Positions 1-5,498 of a stretch of 5,602 nt of DNA are shown in pieces. A model generated the notes under the pieces. It saw only the letters and a list, made by a program, of their open reading frames with translations, was not told where the DNA came from and made no database searches. Origin of the DNA: Lactobacillales bacterium (lineage in GTDB: Bacteria; Bacillota; Bacilli; Lactobacillales; Streptococcaceae); contig JAIRNX010000029.1 in assembly GCA_031257815.1 (NCBI GenBank), positions 1 to 5,602 on the forward strand, read 5' to 3'. How positions within the stretch are numbered: position 1 is the first letter of the stretch; the number at the start of each line of letters is the position of its first letter. A program made the translations under genes and the position numbers.

Positions 1-252
1 ACACTGCTTTCAATGACGGGAGTAAAAGCTTCTTTTGTGGTTTCAAAGAAAGAAAAAGAGTTTATTTCTATTAGTGCACGCTCTAAGGGAAAAGTAAATG
101 TTCAATTAATTATGGAGAAAATGGGGGGCGGTGGTCATTTTGATAATGCCGCAGCTCAGTTTAGTGGAGTAACTTTGCAAGAAGTAGAAGATCGGCTATT
201 TAAGTTGATTGATGAGAATATCGATGAAGTTTATAGTGTGAATGGTCAGTAA
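1..252 (+). CDS. gdpP: C-terminal end of a GdpP-type (YybT) c-di-AMP phosphodiesterase, 5'-truncated by the window
   Basis: The reading frame is open from base 1 (83 codons) to TAA at 250-252, so only the C-terminal end is seen. It carries the DHHA1-domain motif GGGGHFDNAAAQ, preceded by an ISARSKGKVNVQ segment. Both are typical of the C-terminal domain of membrane-bound GdpP/YybT proteins, where the glycine-rich loop helps bind the cyclic dinucleotide. Family knowledge: GdpP hydrolyses c-di-AMP to pApA through a DHH/DHHA1 module that follows PAS-like and degenerate GGDEF domains and two membrane helices; none of these upstream parts is in view. A plain DHH phosphoesterase such as NrnA shares the GGGGH motif, but the match to the GdpP tail is closer. 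The gene is a conserved housekeeping neighbour and marks the left edge of the accessory cluster. Confidence 0.9.
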   Translation, partial: TLLSMTGVKASFVVSKKEKEFISISARSKGKVNVQLIMEKMGGGGHFDNAAAQFSGVTLQEVEDRLFKLIDENIDEVYSVNGQ

Positions 253-274
253 AAATTTAGCAATTATAAAAATG

Positions 275-316
275 AAAAGCAGTTTTTTCTTGGATTAAAA
301 AGAAAAACTGCTTTTT
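275..316 (+). terminator. Rho-independent terminator after gdpP
   Basis: An A-rich left arm (275-291, AAAAGCAGTTTTTTCTT) pairs with 300-315 (AAGAAAAACTGCTTTT), with one bulged T and an 8-nt loop, and ends in a T-run at 312-316. It lies 22 nt after the gdpP stop. The A-run before the left arm could make it work in the opposite direction too. It separates gdpP transcription from the lanthipeptide genes. Confidence 0.85.
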
Positions 317-319
317 AAA

Positions 320-348
320 TTTACAAATCAATATGTTAACGATATAGT
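320..348 (+). promoter_or_regulatory. Candidate sigma-A-type promoter for the lanM operon
   Basis: TTTACA at 320-325 (5 of 6 matches to the -35 consensus) and TATAGT at 343-348 (5 of 6 matches to the -10 consensus) are separated by exactly 17 bp. The promoter sits immediately after the gdpP terminator. A start near 355 would leave a leader of about 70 nt before the lanM TTG codon. I see no convincing operator dyad around it. Confidence 0.6.
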
Positions 349-410
349 TTAATAAAAATAATTATCAAATTTATGATTGCTTAAATTAAAAATTGACAAT
401 ATGCGAAAGT

Positions 411-415
411 AGAGG
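411..415 (+). promoter_or_regulatory. Ribosome binding site that supports the TTG start of lanM
   Basis: AGAGG lies 8 nt before TTG at 424. The frame is closed by TGA at 394-396 and there is no in-frame ATG between that stop and TTG. The first in-frame ATG (472, residue 17) has no purine-rich site at the right distance, so TTG is the better start. Confidence 0.6.
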
Positions 416-423
416 CTATTTCA

Positions 424-3400
424 TTGAAGACAGCAATTAAAAAAGCAGATATTTCTAGTATTTTATTGAAGATGCAGCAAAAAGCTATGACGATGATGGA
501 GAAAAGAAAATATTATAGTGCTGAGGACGTTAGTGATAATGTTTACTTTGAAGAATGGAAGAGGATAAAAAGTTTAGTTTGTGAAGAGAGGTTGGATGAG
601 GTTTTAAAGTTTTTACAGATATCAAAAGAAGAGTTTAAATTTTTAGTATCGCCTCTTAATAAGACTGACATTAAATTTCAAAAGTGGATTTTGCTTTTTA
701 AAGAGATAATGGATTTTTACCAAGAAATAAAAGATGAGAAAAATTATTCAGAAAGTATAGTCATCGCTATCTCGCCGTTTGTTCATTCTACAATGATGAA
801 AGTTAAAAAAATTTTTGCCCAAATTTCTTCATTTATATTTTCAAAACAAGCTTTCAATAAAATCATTGAAAGTTATATTCAAGAGTTGACTTCATTAATT
901 AGTAAAATCATCGTGATTGAGCTAGAGCTTTATAAAGATCAGCATACTTTTGTAGCTGATGATGCTAAAGAGCAGTTTAGTGAATTTATAAAAGCGTTTT
1001 TTGATTCGCCAGATGCTTATTGGAAATTTTATGAGAAGTACGCTGCTTGCACGCGAGTACTTGTTACGAGAACGGCTTATTTTTTGAAAAATTTGGAATT
1101 TTTTGTGGAGGCTGTACATGAAAGTAAAAAAGAAATTGCCGATTTTTTAGCAAATGAAATCAAAGAAATCGTTGATCTTAGCTTTTTGCTTGGAGATTCT
1201 CATGATCAAGGCAAAAGCGTCGTGGTTGTTGAATTTAATGAACATCAAAAAATCGTTTTTAAACCAAGAAATTTGGAAGTTTGTTATGCGTTTAAACAAT
1301 TCCTTCATTGGTGTAATGAAAATTCGGGATTATTAGATATTAAAATTCCTAAGGGGATTTATAAAGAAAATTATTCATTTGTTCAGTTTATTGAACATCA
1401 AACTTGTAGAAGTGAAAAAGAAGTTAGCAAATATTATGAACGTTTCGGCTACTTACTGGCTTTGGCATATGTTTTTTGTATAACAGATTTGCATTCTGAG
1501 AATTTAATTGCACATGAATGCTATCCCTTTTTGATAGATATAGAGACCATTTTTCATAGTCCAGCTCGTCTTTCAGGAGTAGATGAAGCAGAAAGCAAGA
1601 TGCTTGATGCAGAAATGATTAATGATCTTGTAAAAACTTCTTTGTTGCCAATTGTTTTTGAAACAGATCCGCATAAAAAGAAAGGTATTTTGGATCTAAG
1701 TGGGTTAACTGGGGATGAACAGCAAAAGTCAGAAAAGAAATTTATTCAACCTGTTAATATCGGGAGGGTTGACTTTCACTTTAAGTTAAAACCTGTTTTT
1801 TTAAATACGACGCAAAACATACCACTAGTTAATGATGAAAAAGTAAATCCGGCAAATTACCGGGTTAATATAGTGCAGGGTTTTGAGTCGATGTTGTGTT
1901 TTTTAGAAAAAAATAAAAAGAGAGTTTTAGAAGAGCTGGATTTTTTTCAATTATTTGCAAGAAAAAAAATCCGTTGTTTGATGAAAACATCACAAAAATA
2001 TGGTTCGTTGCTTTTGTATGCTGATCATCCTAACTATGCTGAGAATATGATAAAAAGAGAGGAACTATTATGGAATCTTTGGAGTTATTTACATAAAAAT
2101 TTAGAAATTATTGATAGCGAATACAAAGATTTATTATTCAATGATATACCGATTTTTTACTCTTATACGGACTCAAAGGACGTTTTTGATAGTCGAGGCA
2201 AGAGAGTTAAAAATTATTACCAAGAAACAGGTTTACAAAAGGTTGTAGGGATTATTTCAAATTTATCTGAAAAGACAATTCAAAAGCAAATGGGACTTTT
2301 AATGGCTAATTTGGATATTTTTGTCAAAAATGAATTGGGAAAAAAAGATATTCGACCGTTTAATTTTCTTAGAGAGGCGGAAAATATTGCCACGTCTTTA
2401 TGGGAAAGCAGGTTTCAGTCAAAAGATGAGCTTTCTTTTATCACAGTTATCTCCATCTTAGATCAAAGATATAGTGTGGTGGCGATAAATAGTAGTTTAT
2501 ATGAAGGTTTAGCTGGTGTGGCTTTGTTTTATTTGGAGTTGTATTTAGCAACAAAAGAGGAAAAATATCTTGAGTATTATCGAAAAATTTTAAAAAATAC
2601 GATGCGCAAAACAAAGGGCCAGGCATTAATTTTATCTGCTTATTATGGCGTACTTTCTCAGATTTTTCCTTTGCTCTTGGAAGCGAAGATTTTGAAAAAT
2701 CAGGATGCAGTTTGGGAAATTAAGAAATTTATAAATTTGATTGCAAATTATGAGTTTAAAGATTCAGTAAGGATTGATTGGTTAAGCGGATTGGCGGGGG
2801 TTTTAGGACTTGTTTCAGAGGTTTATTTGGTATTGAAAATTGATGAAGCATTGCAAGTGGCAGATTTATTATCACAAAAGTTGCTACTTGAGTTGGAAGA
2901 CTCCGATAAAGATGAATTAAATGAACATGGAGTAGCTCATGGATTGTCGGGGTTAGCTTTGTCTTTAGCAAAGTATTATCGCATAAAGCCATCTGAGTCT
3001 TTAAAGCAAAAAATTATAGGTTTATTAGAAAAAGAGATGGATATTTATCAAACAAAGCAACAAAGTTTGCGTTTTGATTGTGGTAGCACGGGGATGTTAG
3101 CTGTTAGATTATATATCAATGGCATTTTTCAACATTCAAAGATTAAAGAACAAATTGCTACTTTAAGTAGTAGTTTAGAAGGTAGTAAAAAAGATGATTC
3201 CTTATATCAGGGTAATGCAGGAGTGATTTATGCTTTGTTTGAGTATCAAGCTTATGATAAGAGCATAAACGAGACTGTTAGTAAAGGAGTTGGAGCCTTA
3301 TTAACGCATCGCTACTTGCAGGGGGAGTATGATTTACAAAAAATCCCTGGTTTTGTTGCTAAAGGAGTTTTTACAGGCTTAGCAGGAGTTGGGTTGGCTT

Positions 3401-3468
3401 TCTTGCGTCTTAGTGGCTATGAAAAAAATAATGATGTTTTATTACTTGACGTTGGAAAATTTCTTTAG
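424..3468 (+). CDS. lanM: Class II lanthipeptide synthetase (LanM) with intact dehydratase and zinc-site-deficient LanC domain
   Basis: The 1014-residue product is normal length for LanM, a cytoplasmic enzyme that phosphorylates and eliminates Ser/Thr of a precursor peptide and then cyclises Cys onto the dehydro residues. The N-terminal DUF4135 dehydratase shows GDSHDQGKS (257-265), IVFKPRN with K280, DLHSEN with D355/H357/N360, and LIDIETIF with D372/E374, matching the phosphotransfer residues known from CylM and LctM. The elimination motif has R517, with S523 where Thr is usual and K521 where Arg is usual. The C-terminal LanC domain (about 690-1014) has its repeating glycine motifs (YEGLAG 693, DWLSGLAG 785, HGVAHGLSG 835-843 with H839), but WCxG reads FDCG (884-887) and CHG reads YQG (928-930). 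The three zinc ligands are therefore Asp885, Tyr928 and Gln929. I infer a working dehydratase and an impaired or zinc-independent cyclase. Start is TTG. The gene leads an operon with the precursor 19 nt downstream. Confidence 0.95.
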   Translation: MKTAIKKADISSILLKMQQKAMTMMEKRKYYSAEDVSDNVYFEEWKRIKSLVCEERLDEVLKFLQISKEEFKFLVSPLNKTDIKFQKWILLFKEIMDFYQEIKDEKNYSESIVIAISPFVHSTMMKVKKIFAQISSFIFSKQAFNKIIESYIQELTSLISKIIVIELELYKDQHTFVADDAKEQFSEFIKAFFDSPDAYWKFYEKYAACTRVLVTRTAYFLKNLEFFVEAVHESKKEIADFLANEIKEIVDLSFLLGDSHDQGKSVVVVEFNEHQKIVFKPRNLEVCYAFKQFLHWCNENSGLLDIKIPKGIYKENYSFVQFIEHQTCRSEKEVSKYYERFGYLLALAYVFCITDLHSENLIAHECYPFLIDIETIFHSPARLSGVDEAESKMLDAEMINDLVKTSLLPIVFETDPHKKKGILDLSGLTGDEQQKSEKKFIQPVNIGRVDFHFKLKPVFLNTTQNIPLVNDEKVNPANYRVNIVQGFESMLCFLEKNKKRVLEELDFFQLFARKKIRCLMKTSQKYGSLLLYADHPNYAENMIKREELLWNLWSYLHKNLEIIDSEYKDLLFNDIPIFYSYTDSKDVFDSRGKRVKNYYQETGLQKVVGIISNLSEKTIQKQMGLLMANLDIFVKNELGKKDIRPFNFLREAENIATSLWESRFQSKDELSFITVISILDQRYSVVAINSSLYEGLAGVALFYLELYLATKEEKYLEYYRKILKNTMRKTKGQALILSAYYGVLSQIFPLLLEAKILKNQDAVWEIKKFINLIANYEFKDSVRIDWLSGLAGVLGLVSEVYLVLKIDEALQVADLLSQKLLLELEDSDKDELNEHGVAHGLSGLALSLAKYYRIKPSESLKQKIIGLLEKEMDIYQTKQQSLRFDCGSTGMLAVRLYINGIFQHSKIKEQIATLSSSLEGSKKDDSLYQGNAGVIYALFEYQAYDKSINETVSKGVGALLTHRYLQGEYDLQKIPGFVAKGVFTGLAGVGLAFLRLSGYEKNNDVLLLDVGKFL

Positions 3469-3487
3469 TAGTAAAGGAGGGATCATA

Positions 3488-3676
3488 ATGAAAAAGAAGC
3501 GGATGATTGCTCTAGTGGGACCGGCTTTTGAAGATTTATCTCTTAAAGAAATGCTTGAAGATCAAGGCGAAAAAAATGCTAGAGGAGAGATGATATCCAA
3601 TGTAACATTTATAGCTTCTGATATTTGTGCCAAAGTTATGAATAATCTTGTAAATGTTACTATGTTTAAATCATAA
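3488..3676 (+). CDS. lanA: LanA-like precursor peptide with mersacidin/lichenicidin-type leader
   Basis: A 62-residue ORF starts at ATG 3488, 7 nt after a strong AAGGAGG (3474-3480). The same frame is open further upstream inside lanM, but only this start has a ribosome site. The leader contains GPAFEDLSLKEMLEDQG (11-27), the LSxxEMxxxQG pattern of type 2 lantibiotic leaders, so cleavage after Gly27 is likely. The predicted core of 35 residues begins EKNARGE. It has five Ser/Thr (S37, T40, S44, T58, S62) and a single Cys, C47. EKNARGE could be a second leader segment like the GDVQAE of cytolysin, but this is speculative. Placement between lanM and an oxidoreductase makes it the most probable LanM substrate. 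With one Cys, at most one (methyl)lanthionine can form. I cannot assign it to a named lantibiotic. Confidence 0.85.
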   Translation: MKKKRMIALVGPAFEDLSLKEMLEDQGEKNARGEMISNVTFIASDICAKVMNNLVNVTMFKS

Positions 3677-3715
3677 AATTTTTTTATTTTGTCAGCCTAA
3701 AAAGGAGCGAAAAGG

Positions 3716-4450
3716 ATGAAAAAAGTATTGGTTTATATTGCTACACGTCGTCAGAAATCAAATACGGTTTTATTTGCTGAAAAGATCATTAAAGCGCTTA
3801 GTATGGCTGAAGAGCTAGAAGTTAAGATTTTTACTCCAACTTCGCTGAAGATCTTGCCTTGTATTGGGTGCAATACTTGTTTTTATAAGGGGAAGTGTCC
3901 GCAAAAAGATGATCTTGCTTATTTAGTGCAGGAGATGGAAAGCTCCGATCTGCTGATTTTGGGGAGTCCTGTTTATTTGCACGATGTGACGGGTGATTTT
4001 ACTATTTTGGCGAATCGTTTGGCTTATTGGTCTCATTTATTAAAGTTACAAGGGAAAAACGTTTTAGCTATATCGACTTGTAGTAGCAATGGTCATCTGA
4101 GCGTTGTTAAGGAGATTTATAAAATATTTACATTCTTTGGCGCGAACGTTTTCTTAGTAGCCAATGCTGCTGAAGACTATCCTAATCAGTTAAATAATGA
4201 AGAGTGGATGCAAAAAACTTGCCGAAAAGTGGTAGAAAAAACGCTTAAAGTATGGGATCATCCACATTCAAATAAACGCTTAGAGCAGCAATTTAAAGGA
4301 TATAAAAACATCATGATGGCAAGAGTAGGAAATGGGGAGGACTCTTTTGAAGGAAATTACTGGTTAAAAGAGCAAATGCTCGATTATGAAACGTTTGCGG
4401 ATTATTTACAAAATGAAGTGATTAATAAGGAAAGAGTAAATAGAGTTTAA
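3716..4450 (+). CDS. Flavodoxin-fold NAD(P)H/FMN oxidoreductase with CX2CX2CX5C cluster, possible dehydroamino-acid reductase
   Basis: The product has 244 residues and starts at ATG 3716, 8 nt after AAAGGAG (3701-3707). The N-terminus (MKKVLVYIATRRQKSNT) is the first strand and phosphate-binding loop of the NADPH-dependent FMN reductase family. LLILGSPVY (79-87) is the loop that contacts the flavin ring. The segment CIGCNTCFYKGKC places cysteines at 49, 52, 55 and 61, matching the compact CX2CX2CX4-7C motif of iron-sulfur flavoproteins, which hold a 4Fe-4S cluster. Many relatives keep the same cysteines without a proven cluster. No signal peptide or membrane helix is seen, so it should be cytoplasmic. 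It follows lanA by 39 nt, so I infer that it tailors that peptide, most plausibly by reducing dehydroalanine/dehydrobutyrine as the LanJ enzymes do. Its relation to known LanJ families cannot be judged here. General flavin or quinone reduction is the alternative. Confidence 0.88.
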   Translation: MKKVLVYIATRRQKSNTVLFAEKIIKALSMAEELEVKIFTPTSLKILPCIGCNTCFYKGKCPQKDDLAYLVQEMESSDLLILGSPVYLHDVTGDFTILANRLAYWSHLLKLQGKNVLAISTCSSNGHLSVVKEIYKIFTFFGANVFLVANAAEDYPNQLNNEEWMQKTCRKVVEKTLKVWDHPHSNKRLEQQFKGYKNIMMARVGNGEDSFEGNYWLKEQMLDYETFADYLQNEVINKERVNRV

Positions 4451-4452
4451 AT

Positions 4453-4482
4453 TTGCTTTTTAAATTAACAGATTGTTATACT
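4453..4482 (+). promoter_or_regulatory. Weak candidate promoter for the first Nif11 peptide gene
   Basis: TTGCTT (4453-4458) and TATACT (4477-4482) lie 18 bp apart in the 75-nt gap after the oxidoreductase gene. The -10 is good (5 of 6), the -35 is poor (TTG only). Its position would give a leader of about 37 nt that keeps the ribosome site. Read-through from the lanM promoter is equally possible, because no terminator hairpin is seen in this gap. Confidence 0.3.
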
Positions 4483-4510
4483 CACTTCGTAATAAAGTTT
4501 ATTATAATTT

Positions 4511-4516
4511 AAGGAG
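4511..4516 (+). promoter_or_regulatory. Ribosome binding site that places the first Nif11 start at 4526
   Basis: AAGGAG ends 3 nt before an ATG at 4520, too close for initiation, and 9 nt before the in-frame ATG at 4526, which is normal. The peptide is therefore more likely to begin MVTNSL than MFMVTNSL. Confidence 0.65.
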
Positions 4517-4525
4517 TGAATGTTT

Positions 4526-4870
4526 ATGGTTACAAATAGTCTTACGAAGTTATTTTCGAGCAATCCTAAGGTGGCAGAAAAAATTTCAACTTTAAAAACA
4601 GCAAAAGAAATTTTTTCAGAGCTTAAGAAGCATATTCCAAATTATACAGAGGAGCAAATGAAAAAGGATTTTGCTGAAATAAAAGCTTCTGCAGAAATTT
4701 CTTCAGGTGGAGCGTTAGATGCTGAAGCATTGGAAAATGTTGCGGGTGGGGCATGGCAAGAAGGTCTTGCAGCACTGTCTGCTGGTTTTGGAGCATTAAC
4801 TAATGCTGTAAATGCTACTGTGCAATCTTATCAGCAAACTAAAAATGCATATGATGCATTTAAGCAATAA
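4526..4870 (+). CDS. Nif11-like leader RiPP precursor with a 39-residue cysteine-free core
   Basis: With the start at 4526 the product has 114 residues. The leader (1-75) is charged and helical, as in the Nif11 family, and ends LDAEALENVAGG. This fits the usual Nif11 leader end and points to double-glycine cleavage after Gly75 by a C39-type peptidase-exporter. The predicted core starts AWQEGLAALSAGFGALT and continues as an Ala/Gln/Asn-rich, probably helical stretch ending in AYDAFKQ. It has five Ser/Thr and no Cys at all, so it cannot form lanthionine by itself. Nif11 leaders are known LanM substrates in prochlorosins, which makes modification by the upstream LanM possible, but unmodified or differently modified peptides also use this leader. 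The gene follows the oxidoreductase by 75 nt and is closed by a strong terminator. Confidence 0.88.
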   Translation: MVTNSLTKLFSSNPKVAEKISTLKTAKEIFSELKKHIPNYTEEQMKKDFAEIKASAEISSGGALDAEALENVAGGAWQEGLAALSAGFGALTNAVNATVQSYQQTKNAYDAFKQ

Positions 4871-4879
4871 AGAATTTTT

Positions 4880-4931
4880 AAACAATTCCGTGAATTTTGT
4901 TTATCATTTTTAAATTCACGGAATTGTTTTT
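4880..4931 (+). terminator. Strong 18-bp perfect hairpin terminator after the first Nif11 gene
   Basis: Bases 4880-4897 and 4912-4929 are perfect reverse complements over 18 bp, with a 14-nt loop (4898-4911) and a T-run at 4927-4931. It starts 10 nt after the stop codon. It should end the upstream transcript, so the second Nif11 gene either has its own promoter or depends on read-through. Confidence 0.88.
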
Positions 4932-4988
4932 GTATAAATTACAAAATAGGATATTGTATAGAAACAAATCAAGGGGAGTTAAGAGGCA

Positions 4989-5264
4989 ATGGAAAATAGG
5001 TTATTGAAACTATTTGAAGAAAATAAAGCCGCGATGAAGAAGTTTATTAATGTAAAGTCTAAAAGCGAAGCTTTAGCAATAGCTCAAGAGTACCTTTCAG
5101 ATTATACAGATACGGAGTTGCTTAAAGATATTCAAGATTTTCAGATTTCACAAGCAGGTGAAAGTAGCTTAAGTGATAAGGATTTAGAAAAAATTGTTGG
5201 CGGAGCAGCACACGTTATTAATATGGATCATGTCATTGAAGGATTGATTAATTTTGATACTTAA
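4989..5264 (+). CDS. Nif11-like leader RiPP precursor with a short 19-residue core
   Basis: The 91-residue product starts at ATG 4989, about 10 nt after AAGGGGAG (4971-4978). The leader has the same layout as its neighbour: an MENRLLKLFEENKAA start, a YTDTELLKDIQ segment, and the end LSDKDLEKIVGG, with predicted cleavage after Gly72. The core, AAHVINMDHVIEGLINFDT, has no Cys and no Ser, and its only Thr is the final residue. Class II dehydration could therefore act on one terminal position at most. This suggests that it is not a lanthipeptide and may be unmodified, modified by an enzyme elsewhere, or a degenerate paralogue. The pattern VINMDHVIEGLINF alternates hydrophobic and charged residues as in an amphipathic helix. 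It lies between two terminator-like hairpins, so it is probably a separate transcript, but no clear promoter is visible between 4932 and 4970. Confidence 0.85.
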   Translation: MENRLLKLFEENKAAMKKFINVKSKSEALAIAQEYLSDYTDTELLKDIQDFQISQAGESSLSDKDLEKIVGGAAHVINMDHVIEGLINFDT

Positions 5265-5337
5265 ACATTCTTAAAATTTTTAGATAGCAAGATGATTAGA
5301 GTATTGAAAATTATAAATATAGATTAATTTGTGTTCT

Positions 5338-5381
5338 AAGATATTTTCAAGTCATTATTTTTCCTTTTTAATATCTTTTTT
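5338..5381 (+). terminator. Weak terminator candidate after the second Nif11 gene
   Basis: AAGATATT (5338-5345) pairs with AATATCTT (5370-5377), followed by T-residues through 5381. The stem is only 8 bp, AT-rich, with a 24-nt loop, so it is uncertain. The rest of the 234-nt gap (5265-5498) is very AT-rich with no ORF or RNA gene that I can recognise, and presumably holds the promoter of the STAS gene. Confidence 0.35.
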
Positions 5382-5437
5382 GATAAACTACAAACAGCTT
5401 GATTTACTTGTATTATATTATTTTTATTTTCAGAGTC

Positions 5438-5459
5438 TAACAGTCATTAATAGCTGTTA
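5438..5459. repeat. Short inverted repeat upstream of the STAS gene
   Basis: TAACAG (5438-5443) and CTGTTA (5454-5459) form a 6-bp dyad around a 10-nt AT-rich centre, about 40 nt before the STAS start codon. It could be an operator, but in such AT-rich DNA a dyad of this size may be chance. Confidence 0.25.
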
Positions 5460-5498
5460 AATATAAATAAAAAATCTAAAAGAAAGAGGAGTAAATTT

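Noticed and set aside
393..398. TTGACA as a -35 element for lanM
   Set aside because: A -10 at normal spacing would fall at about 416-421 and put the transcription start inside or after the TTG start codon.
922..1119. 65-codon ORF on the minus strand inside lanM
   Set aside because: Antisense shadow of the dehydratase domain, with no ribosome binding site or recognisable protein features.
1154..1336. 60-codon ORF in another + frame inside lanM
   Set aside because: Lies fully inside conserved dehydratase sequence (GDSH and KPRN motifs in the lanM frame), so it is an out-of-frame shadow.
2756..2992. 78-codon ORF on the minus strand inside lanM
   Set aside because: Antisense to the LanC motifs DWLSGLAG and HGVAHG. 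No independent coding evidence.
3079..3081. Cys886 as a preserved zinc ligand
   Set aside because: It is one residue after the ligand position in the WCxGxxG pattern, and both partner ligands (Cys and His of CHG) are also missing, so a normal site is unlikely. Kept open as a structural check.
3389..3487. N-terminal extension of the lanA frame into lanM
   Set aside because: The ATG at 3389 has no ribosome site and lies in the lanM 3' end. The AAGGAGG site and typical leader length support ATG 3488.
4503..4508. TATAAT as a -10 element for the first Nif11 gene
   Set aside because: The transcript would start at about 4515, removing the AAGGAG ribosome site, and there is no -35 match at 16-18 bp.
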